This document shows positions 1 through 12,139 of a stretch of 64,000 nt of DNA, one piece after another (position 1 is the first letter of the stretch; each line of letters starts with the position of its first letter). The notes below the pieces were generated by a model. That model saw only the letters and a program-made list of their open reading frames with translations, was not told the DNA's origin and ran no database searches. Made by a program: the position numbers and the translations under genes. This DNA is from Anaerobacillus alkalilacustris (GTDB taxonomy: Bacteria > Bacillota > Bacilli > Bacillales > Anaerobacillaceae), in assembly GCF_001866005.1 (NCBI RefSeq), contig NZ_MLQR01000001.1, forward strand, positions 375,455 to 439,454. Direction: 5' to 3'.

Positions 1-31
1 ACGTTTCTGTGTCGAAACGTACCTTTTTTTG
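1..31 (+). terminator. Rho-independent terminator of a gene left of the window
   Basis: A perfect 7-bp stem (ACGTTTC / GAAACGT, loop of 6) is followed three bases later by seven T on the plus strand. No plus-strand gene precedes it in the window, so it probably ends a gene lying to the left. Confidence 0.6.
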
Positions 32-100
32 TTGCTTCAGCTATTTAATTAAAAAAATTTTAATAGTAAGTTATTTATTCCAACTCTAACATATATCCAA

Positions 101-997
101 TTAACCTAAAATGCCAATAAGAATAGTAATTGTTATGATACTGATTAGTGTAGTTATTAGAGTAATAGTAGAAACTAACCTAGGTTCAGAATCAAACTGA
201 ACAGCATACATTACTATCGTAGCCGCTGATGGCATCGCAGCCGATACGATTAACACTTTAGCAAGAAGTGGATCAAATGGGAACATAAGTGTAATGAGAA
301 ATGCAATAAATGGTGAAACAAATAATCTCATGACCACCCCGTAGGTTATACTACCCCATTGAAAATTTCCCCATTTAATATTTGCTATCTGCATGCCTAA
401 AATTATCATTACCGTTGGAATCGCCGCTTCTGCAATAATATTGACAGTATTTAATAGATTGCTTGGCAATTGGACGTTTAGCGCCTTTAATAAAAGGGCA
501 ATGATAACTGCATATGTCGTTGGCATTTCAAATACAGAACGAATTGCCATCCTGACACCTGCTCCTCCACGAGCCGCATAATACACTCCAAATGAATTCA
601 TGATAATTGATTGGAGTACCATGAACGAGACTGCAAATGCAAAACCAGCATCACCATAGGCAAATAAAATAATTGGCGCTCCGTAGTTTCCTGCATTCAT
701 AAAAGAAGTTGAAAGAATTAAACCACTTTCTAGGGAAGCAGATTGTTTTGTCAGTTTCGTATATATTTTATTTATTACTATAAGAATACATAAAAGTCCC
801 AATGCAAATGCAACCATATAAAAATGTTGGACATCTAACTTCGTACCGTAAAATGTTCGAAAAACAAGCGCTGGTGTCATAATATAAATAGCTACTGTTG
901 AAATTGATTTCAACTCTACCTTTTTCCACTTTTGTACAGCAAAACCCACAGAAAACACAAGAATAACTGGTAAAACAACTTGATAAAAGATCGTCAT
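101..997 (-). CDS. AEC (auxin efflux carrier) family transporter
   Basis: A 298-residue, very hydrophobic protein with about ten predicted membrane segments in two halves separated by a short polar loop, the usual size and layout of bacterial AEC/malonate-type permeases. Family members move small organic anions or amino-acid-like compounds across the cytoplasmic membrane; the substrate cannot be read from the sequence. It is monocistronic: the next gene upstream, liaR, is separated by about 270 bp and has its own terminator. The start is the ATG at 997, with a G-rich ribosome site just upstream. The family is clear; the substrate is unknown. Confidence 0.85.
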   Translation of the reverse strand: MTIFYQVVLPVILVFSVGFAVQKWKKVELKSISTVAIYIMTPALVFRTFYGTKLDVQHFYMVAFALGLLCILIVINKIYTKLTKQSASLESGLILSTSFMNAGNYGAPIILFAYGDAGFAFAVSFMVLQSIIMNSFGVYYAARGGAGVRMAIRSVFEMPTTYAVIIALLLKALNVQLPSNLLNTVNIIAEAAIPTVMIILGMQIANIKWGNFQWGSITYGVVMRLFVSPFIAFLITLMFPFDPLLAKVLIVSAAMPSAATIVMYAVQFDSEPRLVSTITLITTLISIITITILIGILG

Positions 998-1236
998 CTA
1001 AAGAACCCCACCTAACAATTGTGAATTACTTCATTTTACAATACCGTATTTTTTAACCTACTCATATGTAGTAAGAAATTAATCTAATTACAGTTTACGA
1101 TAAAGGAGCTTCTGATTATTTCAATAAACTTTATTATACTACTAAATTTTAAAACTAATAAAACTTTAAATTCATTTCCAATTTTCAAGACAGAACTCTT
1201 CTTCGCAAATAACAGATCGTTATTCTAACACGCCAA

Positions 1237-1266
1237 AAACGCAGGGCGAGAATAGCTCCTGCGTTT
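1237..1266 (-). terminator. Terminator of the lia operon
   Basis: A perfect 9-bp stem (AAACGCAGG / CCTGCGTTT on the minus strand), followed by further T, begins a few bases past the liaR stop codon. It marks the end of the five-gene operon that starts at 4795. Confidence 0.75.
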
Positions 1267-1271
1267 CAAAT

Positions 1272-1904
1272 TTATTTTACCAAGCCATGTTTAAATGCGT
1301 AAATAACAGCTTGTGTACGATCATTTACTTCTAACTTACCTAGTATATTACTAACATGAACTTTGACTGTTTTTAAGGAGATAAATACTGTATCAGCTAT
1401 TTCCTGATTGGTTTTTCCCTCAGCTATCAAGAGCAATATTTCAATTTCTCGTTCAGTTAGCTGTTCATGAGGATGTTTCACTTTTTTTTGACGCATTTTT
1501 GTCATCATTTTACCTGTCACTTCAGGCTCTAATACAGTTTGGCCTGCAAATGTTGCTCTAACGGCATTTGCAATTTCACTTGCCTTCGATGTTTTTAGCA
1601 TATAACTTGTAGCACCTGCTTCTAATGCAGGGTACACTTTTTCATCATCAAGAAAGCTTGTAACAATAATGACCTTTGCTTCAGGCCACGCCTCAATTAT
1701 CCTCCTAGTTGCTTCTATACCATCCATTTCCTTCATGACTAAGTCCATTAAAATGATGTCTGGACGAAGTTGTAAGGCAAGTTCAACACCTCGGGCACCA
1801 TTATCAGCTTCTGCTACCACTTCAATATCAGGCTGTGCAGATAAATAAGAGGTTACACCAATCCTTACCATTTCATGATCATCTACAAACAACACTTTTA
1901 TCAT
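1272..1904 (-). CDS. liaR: LiaR/VraR-type NarL-family response regulator
   Basis: A 210-residue response regulator. The N-terminal receiver domain (about 1-120) has the acidic pair in VDDHE and the phospho-acceptor aspartate in ILMDLVM. The C-terminal LuxR/NarL helix-turn-helix (about 145-208) contains LTEREIEIL and GKTNQEIA. It lies 3 bp downstream of its cognate kinase. In Bacillus and Staphylococcus the LiaR/VraR family activates genes that protect the envelope against lipid-II-targeting antibiotics. The same operon encodes the LiaI-like and LiaH/PspA proteins that are the classical LiaR targets, which supports the orthology. It is likely autoregulated from a promoter upstream of 4795. Confidence 0.9.
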   Translation of the reverse strand: MIKVLFVDDHEMVRIGVTSYLSAQPDIEVVAEADNGARGVELALQLRPDIILMDLVMKEMDGIEATRRIIEAWPEAKVIIVTSFLDDEKVYPALEAGATSYMLKTSKASEIANAVRATFAGQTVLEPEVTGKMMTKMRQKKVKHPHEQLTEREIEILLLIAEGKTNQEIADTVFISLKTVKVHVSNILGKLEVNDRTQAVIYAFKHGLVK

Positions 1905-1907
1905 TTG

Positions 1908-2939
1908 TTAGTCACCTTTCATTAGCGGAACCTTAACCTCTAAACGTGTTCCTTTATTTTTTATACTTACTACTTTAAAAGTGCCACCAATTTCCTTGGC
2001 CCTTTCCTTCATATTAGATAATCCGTAAGAACCCGCTTTTTCCTCGTTAATATCAAAGCCAATACCGTCATCAACAATACGCAAAATAATTAAATCATCA
2101 CGATTGATCAACAGAACTTCTAAGCTAGTGGCTTTCGAGTGACGAAGTGTGTTAGATACAGATTCTTGGAGTATTCGAAATAAATGATCCTCTAACCCTT
2201 TTTCTAATGGAACATCTTCAATTTTCCAAGATATTTCCATTGGAACTTTTTGCTTTAATTCCCCTAGTAACTCCTTCATACCCTCTTGCAACGACTTACC
2301 TTTCAACGGTACCGGTCGTAAATGTAGTAATAAAGCTCTCATTTCTAGCTGAGATTGATGAATCATTTCTTCTACGAGCTTAAGTTGGCGCACTTCACCA
2401 CTACCGGTGTCATTCTTCGTTTCCGTAATAGCGGACATCAACATTGATGCAGCAAAAAGCTGTTGACTAACTGAATCATGGAGTTCTCTAGCTAAACGAT
2501 TCCTCTCCTCTGAAACAATTTTTTGAATTTGTTTTTCTTGATCGATTACTTTTTCACTGGCTAGCTTTTGAGCAACCTTTACTTGCTCAGCCATCAGCTT
2601 ATGAATATTTTTGACTCTACTAATTACGGTTTCTAGTCCCTCTGCCTCAACAAGTTTCCCATCATCAATCAATCGGCCATGTTCAAGCTCATAAAGTGAC
2701 TCTTCCATGATTTCAACTTTCTTTTTAAATGCCATACTATTTACAAACCCAAAAATAATCCCCATCGTAATAGCAACCCCAGGACTAAAGATCAATATAG
2801 GTATATCAAAAACCTTTCTTTCGATAAGTACCTCCCAGTTTTGAACTGGAAAAGCAAAAAAATAGATAATGATAAACAAAGAAAAAAGAAGTAAAGAAAA
2901 CAATATGCTCCAGAGCAACTGTTTCTGAATCATCCTCAT
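1908..2939 (-). CDS. liaS: LiaS/VraS-type sensor histidine kinase
   Basis: A 343-residue kinase. Two N-terminal membrane segments (about 10-30 and 48-70) flank a very short extracellular loop, the intramembrane-sensing layout of LiaS/VraS. A HAMP-like linker leads to a HisKA_3 dimerisation domain with the phospho-accepting histidine in RELHDSVSQ (His154). The HATPase domain has a DDGIGF nucleotide-binding motif. Its start overlaps the liaF stop by 4 bp (ATGA), indicating translational coupling. It should phosphorylate LiaR and be held off by LiaF until cell-wall stress occurs. Confidence 0.9.
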   Translation of the reverse strand: MRMIQKQLLWSILFSLLLFSLFIIIYFFAFPVQNWEVLIERKVFDIPILIFSPGVAITMGIIFGFVNSMAFKKKVEIMEESLYELEHGRLIDDGKLVEAEGLETVISRVKNIHKLMAEQVKVAQKLASEKVIDQEKQIQKIVSEERNRLARELHDSVSQQLFAASMLMSAITETKNDTGSGEVRQLKLVEEMIHQSQLEMRALLLHLRPVPLKGKSLQEGMKELLGELKQKVPMEISWKIEDVPLEKGLEDHLFRILQESVSNTLRHSKATSLEVLLINRDDLIILRIVDDGIGFDINEEKAGSYGLSNMKERAKEIGGTFKVVSIKNKGTRLEVKVPLMKGD

Positions 2940-3667
2940 ATTCTCTTCACCTCTAATCTTCCAACCCCCATAGAAGTGATGATTTTTATTTTACGTTGAG
3001 CGATTGCATAATTTTCTGTACGGTAATGTAATGTTTGATTAAATAACCTTTCATCAGCCTGATCAAAAATAATTGTTGTTCCCGTAATTACAGAATGAGA
3101 AACACTGATCTCTATATCATACGGAACGAGAATTTGAATATTCCCAATAAAATTACGAATTGAAATGACAGCTTCATCTTTAGGTAGAACCGTATTACTT
3201 AAATCTATCCATGTATCACCAATTCCAGTTTGAATATTTACATCTTCCCATTCAAAAATATCCTCCGGAGTCTTTTGTTTTCCTAAAAAGATATTCTTCA
3301 ATAACGATTGTCGCCGAATCACTCTTGCTTCATTAAATGAAAGATTTTCCTTCATAACTGGCTCAATCATGATCGGTCGACTTTTCGATTTAAAGAAATG
3401 AAATAAAATATAAGCTATAATAGCAAAAACTAAAAATTTAAAAACGATCATATTAATAGTGGTGAAAAAAAGAACAAGACATCCTAAAGCAAAAAACAAT
3501 TTTCCAATTGAACTACCAAGCCTTTTCCCACCAAAGTAAAGTAACATCCCTGAAAAAATTACCGAAAAAATTAAACCTTTATTAAAAAAAGTAAGTTCCA
3601 CTACGAGAAGAAGTAGTCCTATTAAGACCGTCCAGCTAATGTAGTCTGTTTTTTGATGATTATCCAT
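2936..3667 (-). CDS. liaF: LiaF-type membrane inhibitor of LiaS
   Basis: A 243-residue protein with four closely spaced hydrophobic segments in the first 90 residues and a soluble C-terminal half of beta-rich repeats (for example GIGDTWIDLSN), the layout of the LiaF/YvqF family. In B. subtilis LiaF is a negative regulator of the LiaRS pair. Here it precedes liaS with a 4-bp overlap, the standard liaFSR order. The start at 3667 has a GAGGAGG-like ribosome site upstream. Confidence 0.85.
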   Translation of the reverse strand: MDNHQKTDYISWTVLIGLLLLVVELTFFNKGLIFSVIFSGMLLYFGGKRLGSSIGKLFFALGCLVLFFTTINMIVFKFLVFAIIAYILFHFFKSKSRPIMIEPVMKENLSFNEARVIRRQSLLKNIFLGKQKTPEDIFEWEDVNIQTGIGDTWIDLSNTVLPKDEAVISIRNFIGNIQILVPYDIEISVSHSVITGTTIIFDQADERLFNQTLHYRTENYAIAQRKIKIITSMGVGRLEVKRI

Positions 3668-3766
3668 TTCGGTCTCTCCTCCTCGTAAGATATGTAATGG
3701 GCTGACACTTCATATCCATGTCACCCCTAGTCGTTCTATTATTACCTATTAAAATATATCATGTTT

Positions 3767-4417
3767 TCACTCAGAAATTGAATGATTTTCTTCATTCTTT
3801 AACTGTTTCTCCAATTGAGCAATGCGACCATCTATTGTATGACGATGATATCGTGAGTTCGCTTGATGTTCGAGCCGATCAAGATATCGATCCATCTCTT
3901 CGAAACGTGAACCTACTTTTCCAGTATAGCTATTTCCATCTAACATTTGATTCAATCGATAGTTTGCACGCGTGATGTTCTCTTTTCCCATTAATTCCAT
4001 TTGCCTAATATGCATATCTTTTAATTTATGCTTCATTTCTTCATATTTTTGTTCTAATTCTTGTAAATGAATACTCGCTTGCTCTAAAGCACTTTTCAAT
4101 CGTTGTGCTCGTTCTTCAAACTGGGTTTGTTCATTAATAGCAAACTGCATTAATTCTATTTCTCCTGCCCGCGATGCAATCTCTACTTGATATTTTCTCT
4201 TATCAGCTAATTGACGTGCTTCATTGTATTCTCGAGTAAATTGCTCCTTTAATAGATATTGTCGCTCAACTAACTTTCTGACTTTTTCTACTTCCTTTTC
4301 ACATTCACGTAAATATTGATTTAAAGCCGCAATTGGGTTTTTTTGTTCTTTTTCATCTAACATTTCATGAATATCTGCTGATATCGTATTTTTAATTCTC
4401 GAAAATAAATTACACAT
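3767..4417 (-). CDS. liaH: PspA/IM30 family envelope-stress protein (LiaH-like)
   Basis: A 216-residue, almost wholly helical, charged protein with long coiled-coil stretches (about 25-150), typical of PspA/IM30/LiaH proteins that assemble into large membrane-bound oligomers and protect a damaged membrane. It begins MCNLFSRIKNTI, the amphipathic membrane-binding helix common in the family, followed by a conserved NPIAALNQYLRE-type stretch. The gene sits between the small LiaI-like membrane protein and liaF, as in other LiaR-controlled operons. About 100 bp separates it from liaF. Confidence 0.85.
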   Translation of the reverse strand: MCNLFSRIKNTISADIHEMLDEKEQKNPIAALNQYLRECEKEVEKVRKLVERQYLLKEQFTREYNEARQLADKRKYQVEIASRAGEIELMQFAINEQTQFEERAQRLKSALEQASIHLQELEQKYEEMKHKLKDMHIRQMELMGKENITRANYRLNQMLDGNSYTGKVGSRFEEMDRYLDRLEHQANSRYHRHTIDGRIAQLEKQLKNEENHSISE

Positions 4418-4438
4418 CTCTATAGCACTCCTTTGTTT

Positions 4439-4795
4439 TTAAAAGTTTCTTTTTAATTCTTCCCACTCTTTTTCAAAATTGACAAATGGATCTTTTTCTT
4501 TTTCAGCATTTGAAAATGTTACACCATCTTCATTCCATTTTTTGTACACGAAATAAAGAATGACCGCTGCAACTAAACCGACGAGGGCCGGAACATTTGA
4601 AGCGGTTATCGTTAACAAGATTAACCCAAATATCGCCCAAACAATTTTACTTAGTGATGTATCTGCCTTCATAAAACCTTTGAAAGCATAGTAAAGAATA
4701 ACTAAGCTAAGACCCAAAAGGACGATCGGTCCTATATTTACAAGTAAGATAATCGCAGCAATACCAGCTAATATAAACAATCCTAATTTTCTCAT
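4439..4795 (-). CDS. LiaI-like small membrane protein
   Basis: A 118-residue protein with four hydrophobic stretches in the first 85 residues and a charged tail ending in a predicted helix (EKEWEELKRNF). First gene of the operon, 21 bp before the pspA/liaH gene. In related operons a small membrane protein here (LiaI, or annotated as an lmo0954-type or flagellar basal-body-like protein) serves as membrane anchor for the PspA-like partner. That assignment rests mainly on position and topology. Confidence 0.7.
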   Translation of the reverse strand: MRKLGLFILAGIAAIILLVNIGPIVLLGLSLVILYYAFKGFMKADTSLSKIVWAIFGLILLTITASNVPALVGLVAAVILYFVYKKWNEDGVTFSNAEKEKDPFVNFEKEWEELKRNF

Positions 4796-4935
4796 GTAAT
4801 TTGCCTCCCTTCTTGACTCTATCTTACCTACATTTGCACTTCCACATAATCACCCTAAGATATATTTTGACTAAGACTTGAGGCGTATTGCGTTGTAAGT
4901 ATTTACTTCAAAACACTAAAACCAAATGAGATAAA

Positions 4936-4979
4936 TAAAGCAAAAGAGCAGCCATAATAGTGACTGCTCTTTTGCTTTA
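4936..4979 (-). terminator. Terminator of the alanine symporter gene
   Basis: A perfect 15-bp stem (4936-4950 with 4965-4979, loop of 14) overlaps the symporter stop codon. The arms are A/T-rich at the base, so the hairpin ends in T on both strands and may work in both directions. Confidence 0.75.
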
Positions 4980-6443
4980 GCTAGTTAACTTTTCTTTGTC
5001 GTTATTATTTTTATCGTATTCATTAACCCAATAATCAGCATTTTTAATCCCGAGTTTCTCTGGGTTAAAAACAGGATCAAGTCCTTGTTTCTTTTGTTTC
5101 TCGTAATCTTTTAGCGCAACTAACGCTGGTTTTGCTAATAGTAAAATGGCAATGAGATTTAACCATACCATTAGTCCAACACCAATATCACCTAACGTCC
5201 AAGCTAAATCTGCTTTCCTGATAGCACCATAATAAGTAGCAAATAGAAGAACGACTTTTAAAAGAAACATTGGCAACTTGTTATTCTTACCGAAAGTTAA
5301 GTAAGCAATATTTGTTTCCGCAATATAGTAATAAGCCATAATGGTTGTGAAGGCAAAGAAAAATAACGCTATACCAACGAAAGAAGATCCAAATCCTGGA
5401 AGGGCAGATTCGATGGCAGCTTGAGTATACCCTGGTCCTGGCTCTACTCCAGCTAAGCCTCTATATATGATTGTATCATCCGCACCTACCGTATTATACA
5501 TACCTGTAAATAAAATCATAAAGGCCGTGGCCGAACAAACGAGTAACGTATCAATGTATACAGAAAACGCTTGAACTAACCCTTGTTTTGCAGGGTGAGA
5601 TACTTCTGCTGCTGCTGCAGCATGAGGTCCTGTTCCTTGACCTGCTTCATTTGAGAAGATACCACGCTTTACCCCCCACGAGATAGCCATACCGATCATA
5701 CCACCAAATGCTGCATCTGCACCAAATGCACTCTTAAATATTAATGAAAGAACTCCCGGTAACTCCGAAATATTCATCGCAATAATGACAAAAGAAATCA
5801 ATATATATGCTAATGCCATAAAAGGAACAACTAGTTGGGCTACATTCGCAATCCTTTTCACACCACCAAAAATAATAAGACCAATAATTACAACAAGAAT
5901 AATTCCAGTAACATTAGGGGTAATGTTAAAAGCATTTTTTAAACCCGTAGCAATTGAATTAGATTGAGTTCCTGGAAGAAGAACGCTCATCGCAAGTAAC
6001 GCTGATAAAGCAAATGCTACTGCAAACCATTTCGATCCGATCCCCTTTTCAATATAATAGGCAGGTCCTCCTCGATATTGCCCATCTTGCTTCACTTTAT
6101 AAATTTGCGCTAAAGTGGATTCTACGAATGCACTTGAAGCCCCAATAAATGCAATAGCCCACATCCAAAATACTGCACCAGGTCCCCCAAAAGCAATTGC
6201 TGTCGCTGTTCCAGCAATATTACCTGTCCCGACACGACCGGAAAGGGCAATTGACATTGCTTGGAAAGAAGAAATACCCGCTTTTGAGCTTTTTCCTTGA
6301 AACATCAGTTTCACCATTTCTTTAATGTGACGAACTTGCAAAAAGCGAGTTAACACTGAAAATAGTAACCCTACCGCTAAACAAATATAAATGACAGGGT
6401 CACTCCATAAAATACCATTAAGCCAATTGACCGCTTGTTCCAA
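4977..6443 (-). CDS. AGCS family Na+(H+)/alanine-glycine symporter
   Basis: A 488-residue membrane protein with about 11 membrane segments and the conserved AGCS features: the ALSGRVGTGNIAGTA stretch near residue 70 and the SNEAGQGTGPHAAAAAEVSHP stretch near 265-285. The family (AlsT, DagA, YrbD) imports alanine or glycine with Na+ or H+ across the cytoplasmic membrane. It is monocistronic, with its own terminator overlapping the stop codon. The charged C-terminal tail (about 445-488) is cytoplasmic. Confidence 0.92.
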   Translation of the reverse strand: MEQAVNWLNGILWSDPVIYICLAVGLLFSVLTRFLQVRHIKEMVKLMFQGKSSKAGISSFQAMSIALSGRVGTGNIAGTATAIAFGGPGAVFWMWAIAFIGASSAFVESTLAQIYKVKQDGQYRGGPAYYIEKGIGSKWFAVAFALSALLAMSVLLPGTQSNSIATGLKNAFNITPNVTGIILVVIIGLIIFGGVKRIANVAQLVVPFMALAYILISFVIIAMNISELPGVLSLIFKSAFGADAAFGGMIGMAISWGVKRGIFSNEAGQGTGPHAAAAAEVSHPAKQGLVQAFSVYIDTLLVCSATAFMILFTGMYNTVGADDTIIYRGLAGVEPGPGYTQAAIESALPGFGSSFVGIALFFFAFTTIMAYYYIAETNIAYLTFGKNNKLPMFLLKVVLLFATYYGAIRKADLAWTLGDIGVGLMVWLNLIAILLLAKPALVALKDYEKQKKQGLDPVFNPEKLGIKNADYWVNEYDKNNNDKEKLTS

Positions 6444-6570
6444 AATAATACGCCTCCTAAAAAACTCTACAAGAATAATAATTATATTCGGAATTATAAT
6501 TCAATTCTATCTACAATTCAACACTTTAGTTTATTACAATATTAAAGAATCTTTTTCCATAAAAAATAAA

Positions 6571-6597
6571 ACAATAACTAATAGTGCTAGTTATTGT
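6571..6597 (-). terminator. Terminator of rlmN
   Basis: A perfect 10-bp stem (ACAATAACTA / TAGTTATTGT, loop of 7) lies 15 bp beyond the rlmN stop and is followed on the minus strand by a T-rich run. Confidence 0.75.
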
Positions 6598-6611
6598 TAA
6601 ATGGTTAATAA

Positions 6612-7679
6612 TTATATATTCGATTTTTCCTCTTTCATTTGCTTACTACGTAATTGTCCGCAAGCTGCATCAATATCTGTCCCATGTTCTTGGCGAATAC
6701 TACAAATAATGCCTTTCTTTCTCAATGTCTCGTAGAAGCCTATGACATCTTTCTGTTCACTTCTTTGGTATTGATCGTGTTCATCGACGGGATTATAAGG
6801 GATCAAGTTAACCGCTGCACCTTGCGGAATATCTTTTAGTAGATCGGCAAGTTCAAGTGCGTGTTGTTGTTGATCATTTACACCTTTTAATAATATATAT
6901 TCAAGCATAATTCTACGGTTTGTTTTTAAAAAGTATTTAATCGATTCCATTAGTTTTTCAATTGGATATACACGATTAATTTTCATAATCTTTGTACGAA
7001 GTTCATCGTTTGGTGCATGTAATGAAATGGCTAAATTAACGTGTAACTTACGATCAGTGAATTCGTAAATCTTTCCAACAATACCACTCGTCGATACGGT
7101 AATTTTTCTCGAACCGATCGCAAGTCCTTTTTGATCAATAACAACTTGTAAAAAGTTTACCATGTTTTCATAATTATCAAATGGTTCTCCAATACCCATA
7201 ACGACAATGTGACTTACCTTTTCACCTTGTCCTATTTGATCGAGATGAAATTGAATTTTCATGATTTGTTCAACTATTTCAGCACTAATTAAGTCTCGTT
7301 TTTTTGTTAGTAAGCCACTGGCACAAAAGCTACAGCCAATGTTACAGCCTACTTGCGTTGTTACACAAACAGATAAACCGTAAGGATGTCTCATTAAAAC
7401 CGTTTCAATGAGATGACCATCTTCTAACTTAAATAAAAACTTAATGGTTCCATCTGATGCTTCTTGCTTTATATGTTCAGTTAACGTTTCTATTACAAAA
7501 TTATCCTGTAATAATTGAATACAATCTTTATTTACATCAACCATTTCTGTAAAATTCTTTACGCGATTTCTATATAGCCACTCCCAAACTTTTTCTGCGC
7601 GGCCTTTTTTATGTCCATACTCTAGTAACCAGGCACTTAATTGCTCAAATGTTAATCCATAGATGGATTTATTAGTCAT
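6612..7679 (-). CDS. rlmN: Dual-specificity RNA methyltransferase RlmN
   Basis: A 355-residue radical-SAM enzyme that methylates C2 of adenosine 2503 in 23S rRNA and of A37 in some tRNAs. The [4Fe-4S] cysteine motif CNIGCSFC is near residues 113-120. The N-terminal helical domain has the [12 protein letters not shown] stretch, [10 protein letters not shown] is conserved, and the active-site cysteine lies in [10 protein letters not shown] near the C-terminus. Length and motifs match RlmN rather than Cfr. Monocistronic, with its own terminator. Confidence 0.95.
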   Translation of the reverse strand: MTNKSIYGLTFEQLSAWLLEYGHKKGRAEKVWEWLYRNRVKNFTEMVDVNKDCIQLLQDNFVIETLTEHIKQEASDGTIKFLFKLEDGHLIETVLMRHPYGLSVCVTTQVGCNIGCSFCASGLLTKKRDLISAEIVEQIMKIQFHLDQIGQGEKVSHIVVMGIGEPFDNYENMVNFLQVVIDQKGLAIGSRKITVSTSGIVGKIYEFTDRKLHVNLAISLHAPNDELRTKIMKINRVYPIEKLMESIKYFLKTNRRIMLEYILLKGVNDQQQHALELADLLKDIPQGAAVNLIPYNPVDEHDQYQRSEQKDVIGFYETLRKKGIICSIRQEHGTDIDAACGQLRSKQMKEEKSNI

Positions 7680-7841
7680 CTTTTACCCTCTTTTCAAACA
7701 TATAGTTCAACCTACATTTTACTTAAAAGAGAACAAACTAGCAAACAAGACGTCACTGGTGGATTTTTGCAACAACTTTATCCCACTCTTAAAGGGCAGT
7801 AAGATCCCAACCTCAAAACGTAAGAAAATCAAAAAGTTTAG

Positions 7842-7862
7842 GTGGGGGATCAGGTCCCCCAC
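7842..7862 (-). terminator. Terminator of the HAD phosphatase gene
   Basis: A perfect 8-bp G/C-rich stem (GTGGGGGA / TCCCCCAC, loop of 5) begins 11 bp past the stop codon at 7873. It is followed on the minus strand by CTAAACTTTTTG. The rest of 7680-7841 shows nothing recognisable. Confidence 0.65.
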
Positions 7863-7872
7863 TGATTGAAGT

Positions 7873-8745
7873 TCAGCTTTTTTGTCCAATTTCTTTCATT
7901 AATTCATCTATAGCAAAAGCTACACCGTCTTCACTATTTTTTTTCGTAATAAAATGACAGATTTCTTTAATATCTTCCTCGGCATTTCCCATAGCAACAG
8001 CTCTTCCAACCCTCTTTAACATAGAGACATCATTATAGCTATCGCCAAGCGCCATCACCTCTTCCATCCGAATGCCCTTTTGCTCAGCATAATTCCTTAA
8101 CGCTAACCCTTTTTGAGCATTTATGTCATTAAACTCAATATTTTGGCGGACAGAGGATGTTATCATTAGTTCTGGTTCCTTAACGAGTTGTCGTGAAACC
8201 GTAGCTAACTCGACAGGATCATTAGAATAAGCTTCTATTTTATAAAATTCCAAATCGTTTATTGGATGATGATCTTCTATCGTCTTCACCTTTTCAATCG
8301 TAAGGTGTTGTTCGGTCATCGTTTGAGCTTCTTTAGTATCAAGATTAGGCTTTACGGTTGTCATTAAGTCAAACATTAATTGAGCCAAACGTTCACGGCT
8401 ATTTGTATAACTTCCATGATCCGTATACATGTTGAAAATAACATTCTCTCTTTGACATACATTTATTATTTTTTGGGATAACTCGTCCCGAAGAGCTATA
8501 CTGGATTGTTTTGTACCGTTTTCAGAGCGAATTTCTGCGCCATTTAAACAAATAATTGAGCAGGAAATCCCAGCAGCTTGCATAAGCTTACTAGCCGACA
8601 GATAGGAACGTCCTGTGACAACAACAAATTGCATCCCTTTATCAATTGCACTCAAAATTGCACGTATATTTGCTTCACTTACAACACCACGATCATTTAA
8701 TAACGTTCCATCTAAGTCCGTTGCTATTAATCTCACACTTTTCAC
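7873..8745 (-). CDS. Cof-type HAD-IIB family sugar-phosphatase
   Basis: A 290-residue phosphatase of the Cof/YwpJ/YidA type. HAD motif I is DLDGTLLN near the start with the nucleophilic Asp, motif II is VVTGRS, and motif IV is GDSYNDVSM near residue 237. A C2B cap lies between motifs II and III. Such enzymes dephosphorylate sugar phosphates or flavin and PLP precursors with broad specificity, so the substrate is open. The adjacent GH1 phospho-beta-glucosidase genes read the same way but are separated by a terminator. Confidence 0.9.
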   Translation of the reverse strand: MKSVRLIATDLDGTLLNDRGVVSEANIRAILSAIDKGMQFVVVTGRSYLSASKLMQAAGISCSIICLNGAEIRSENGTKQSSIALRDELSQKIINVCQRENVIFNMYTDHGSYTNSRERLAQLMFDLMTTVKPNLDTKEAQTMTEQHLTIEKVKTIEDHHPINDLEFYKIEAYSNDPVELATVSRQLVKEPELMITSSVRQNIEFNDINAQKGLALRNYAEQKGIRMEEVMALGDSYNDVSMLKRVGRAVAMGNAEEDIKEICHFITKKNSEDGVAFAIDELMKEIGQKS

Positions 8746-8770
8746 CCTATTCTTTTTTCATTGTAAAAAT

Positions 8771-8796
8771 AGTGTGCCTCAATACTGAAGCACACT
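8771..8796 (-). terminator. Terminator of the first GH1 gene
   Basis: An 11-bp stem with one G-T pair (AGTGTGCTTCA / TGAGGCACACT, loop GTAT) is followed on the minus strand by ATTTTTA. It lies 90 bp past the stop at 8886. Confidence 0.65.
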
Positions 8797-8885
8797 ACTT
8801 GTTTTATTTTCTACTCTATCAATATAACGTTCTTTTGAAAGAAGTCTCCTTCTCAAGCGTAGTTAAGTGGTGAGTAGTTCACGAG

Positions 8886-10316
<1,431 letters not shown>

Positions 10317-10409
10317 TCACCTGTATTTATTCTCTTCTATAAAACTAAGAAACTAATTACTGGTAGATTTTCGTATTTTCCAAATATATAACCTTCAACT
10401 TTTATAAAA

Positions 10410-10446
10410 AGCGCCTTACATGCATAGGTCTCTCAAATAAGACACT
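10410..10446 (-). terminator. Possible terminator between the GH1 genes
   Basis: A 9-bp stem with two G-T pairs (AGTGTCTTA / TAAGGCGCT) and a long loop is followed by TTTTTATAA on the minus strand. It starts 23 bp past the stop of the second GH1 gene. It may fully or partly separate the two genes. Confidence 0.45.
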
Positions 10447-10468
10447 TAGTACTTTGTTTATCTGTTAA

Positions 10469-11911
<1,443 letters not shown>

Positions 11912-12051
11912 CTACTTTTGTATAGAAACTACGTTTTAATATGTCCATAAAAGATAGTAATTTATTAAGTTCTGTTTGGTTACGTTTTCAATAACTGACT
12001 ATAGTATAATAGTACAGAACTAGCATTCACATTTAAATACTTTGCAAGTAC

Positions 12052-12070
12052 ATTAGAATACCATTCTAAT
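12052..12070. promoter_or_regulatory. Inverted repeat 1, candidate RpiR operator
   Basis: A perfect 8-bp inverted repeat with 3-bp spacer (ATTAGAAT ACC ATTCTAAT) in the divergent region between the second GH1 gene and the RpiR-type gene. It overlaps a plausible plus-strand promoter: TTGCAA at 12041, a 17-bp spacer and TCTAAT. Confidence 0.5.
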
Positions 12071-12093
12071 TTTTATAGTTATTTTAGATTAAA

Positions 12094-12114
12094 TTTTGAA
12101 ATGCCATTTCAAAA
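12094..12114. promoter_or_regulatory. Inverted repeat 2, candidate RpiR operator
   Basis: A perfect 9-bp inverted repeat with 3-bp spacer (TTTTGAAAT GCC ATTTCAAAA) about 43 bp (four helical turns) from the first repeat and 26 bp before the regulator start codon. RpiR-family proteins bind palindromes of this general size. Confidence 0.5.
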
Positions 12115-12139
12115 ATGAAGGTAAAGGAGTACTTTTTTT

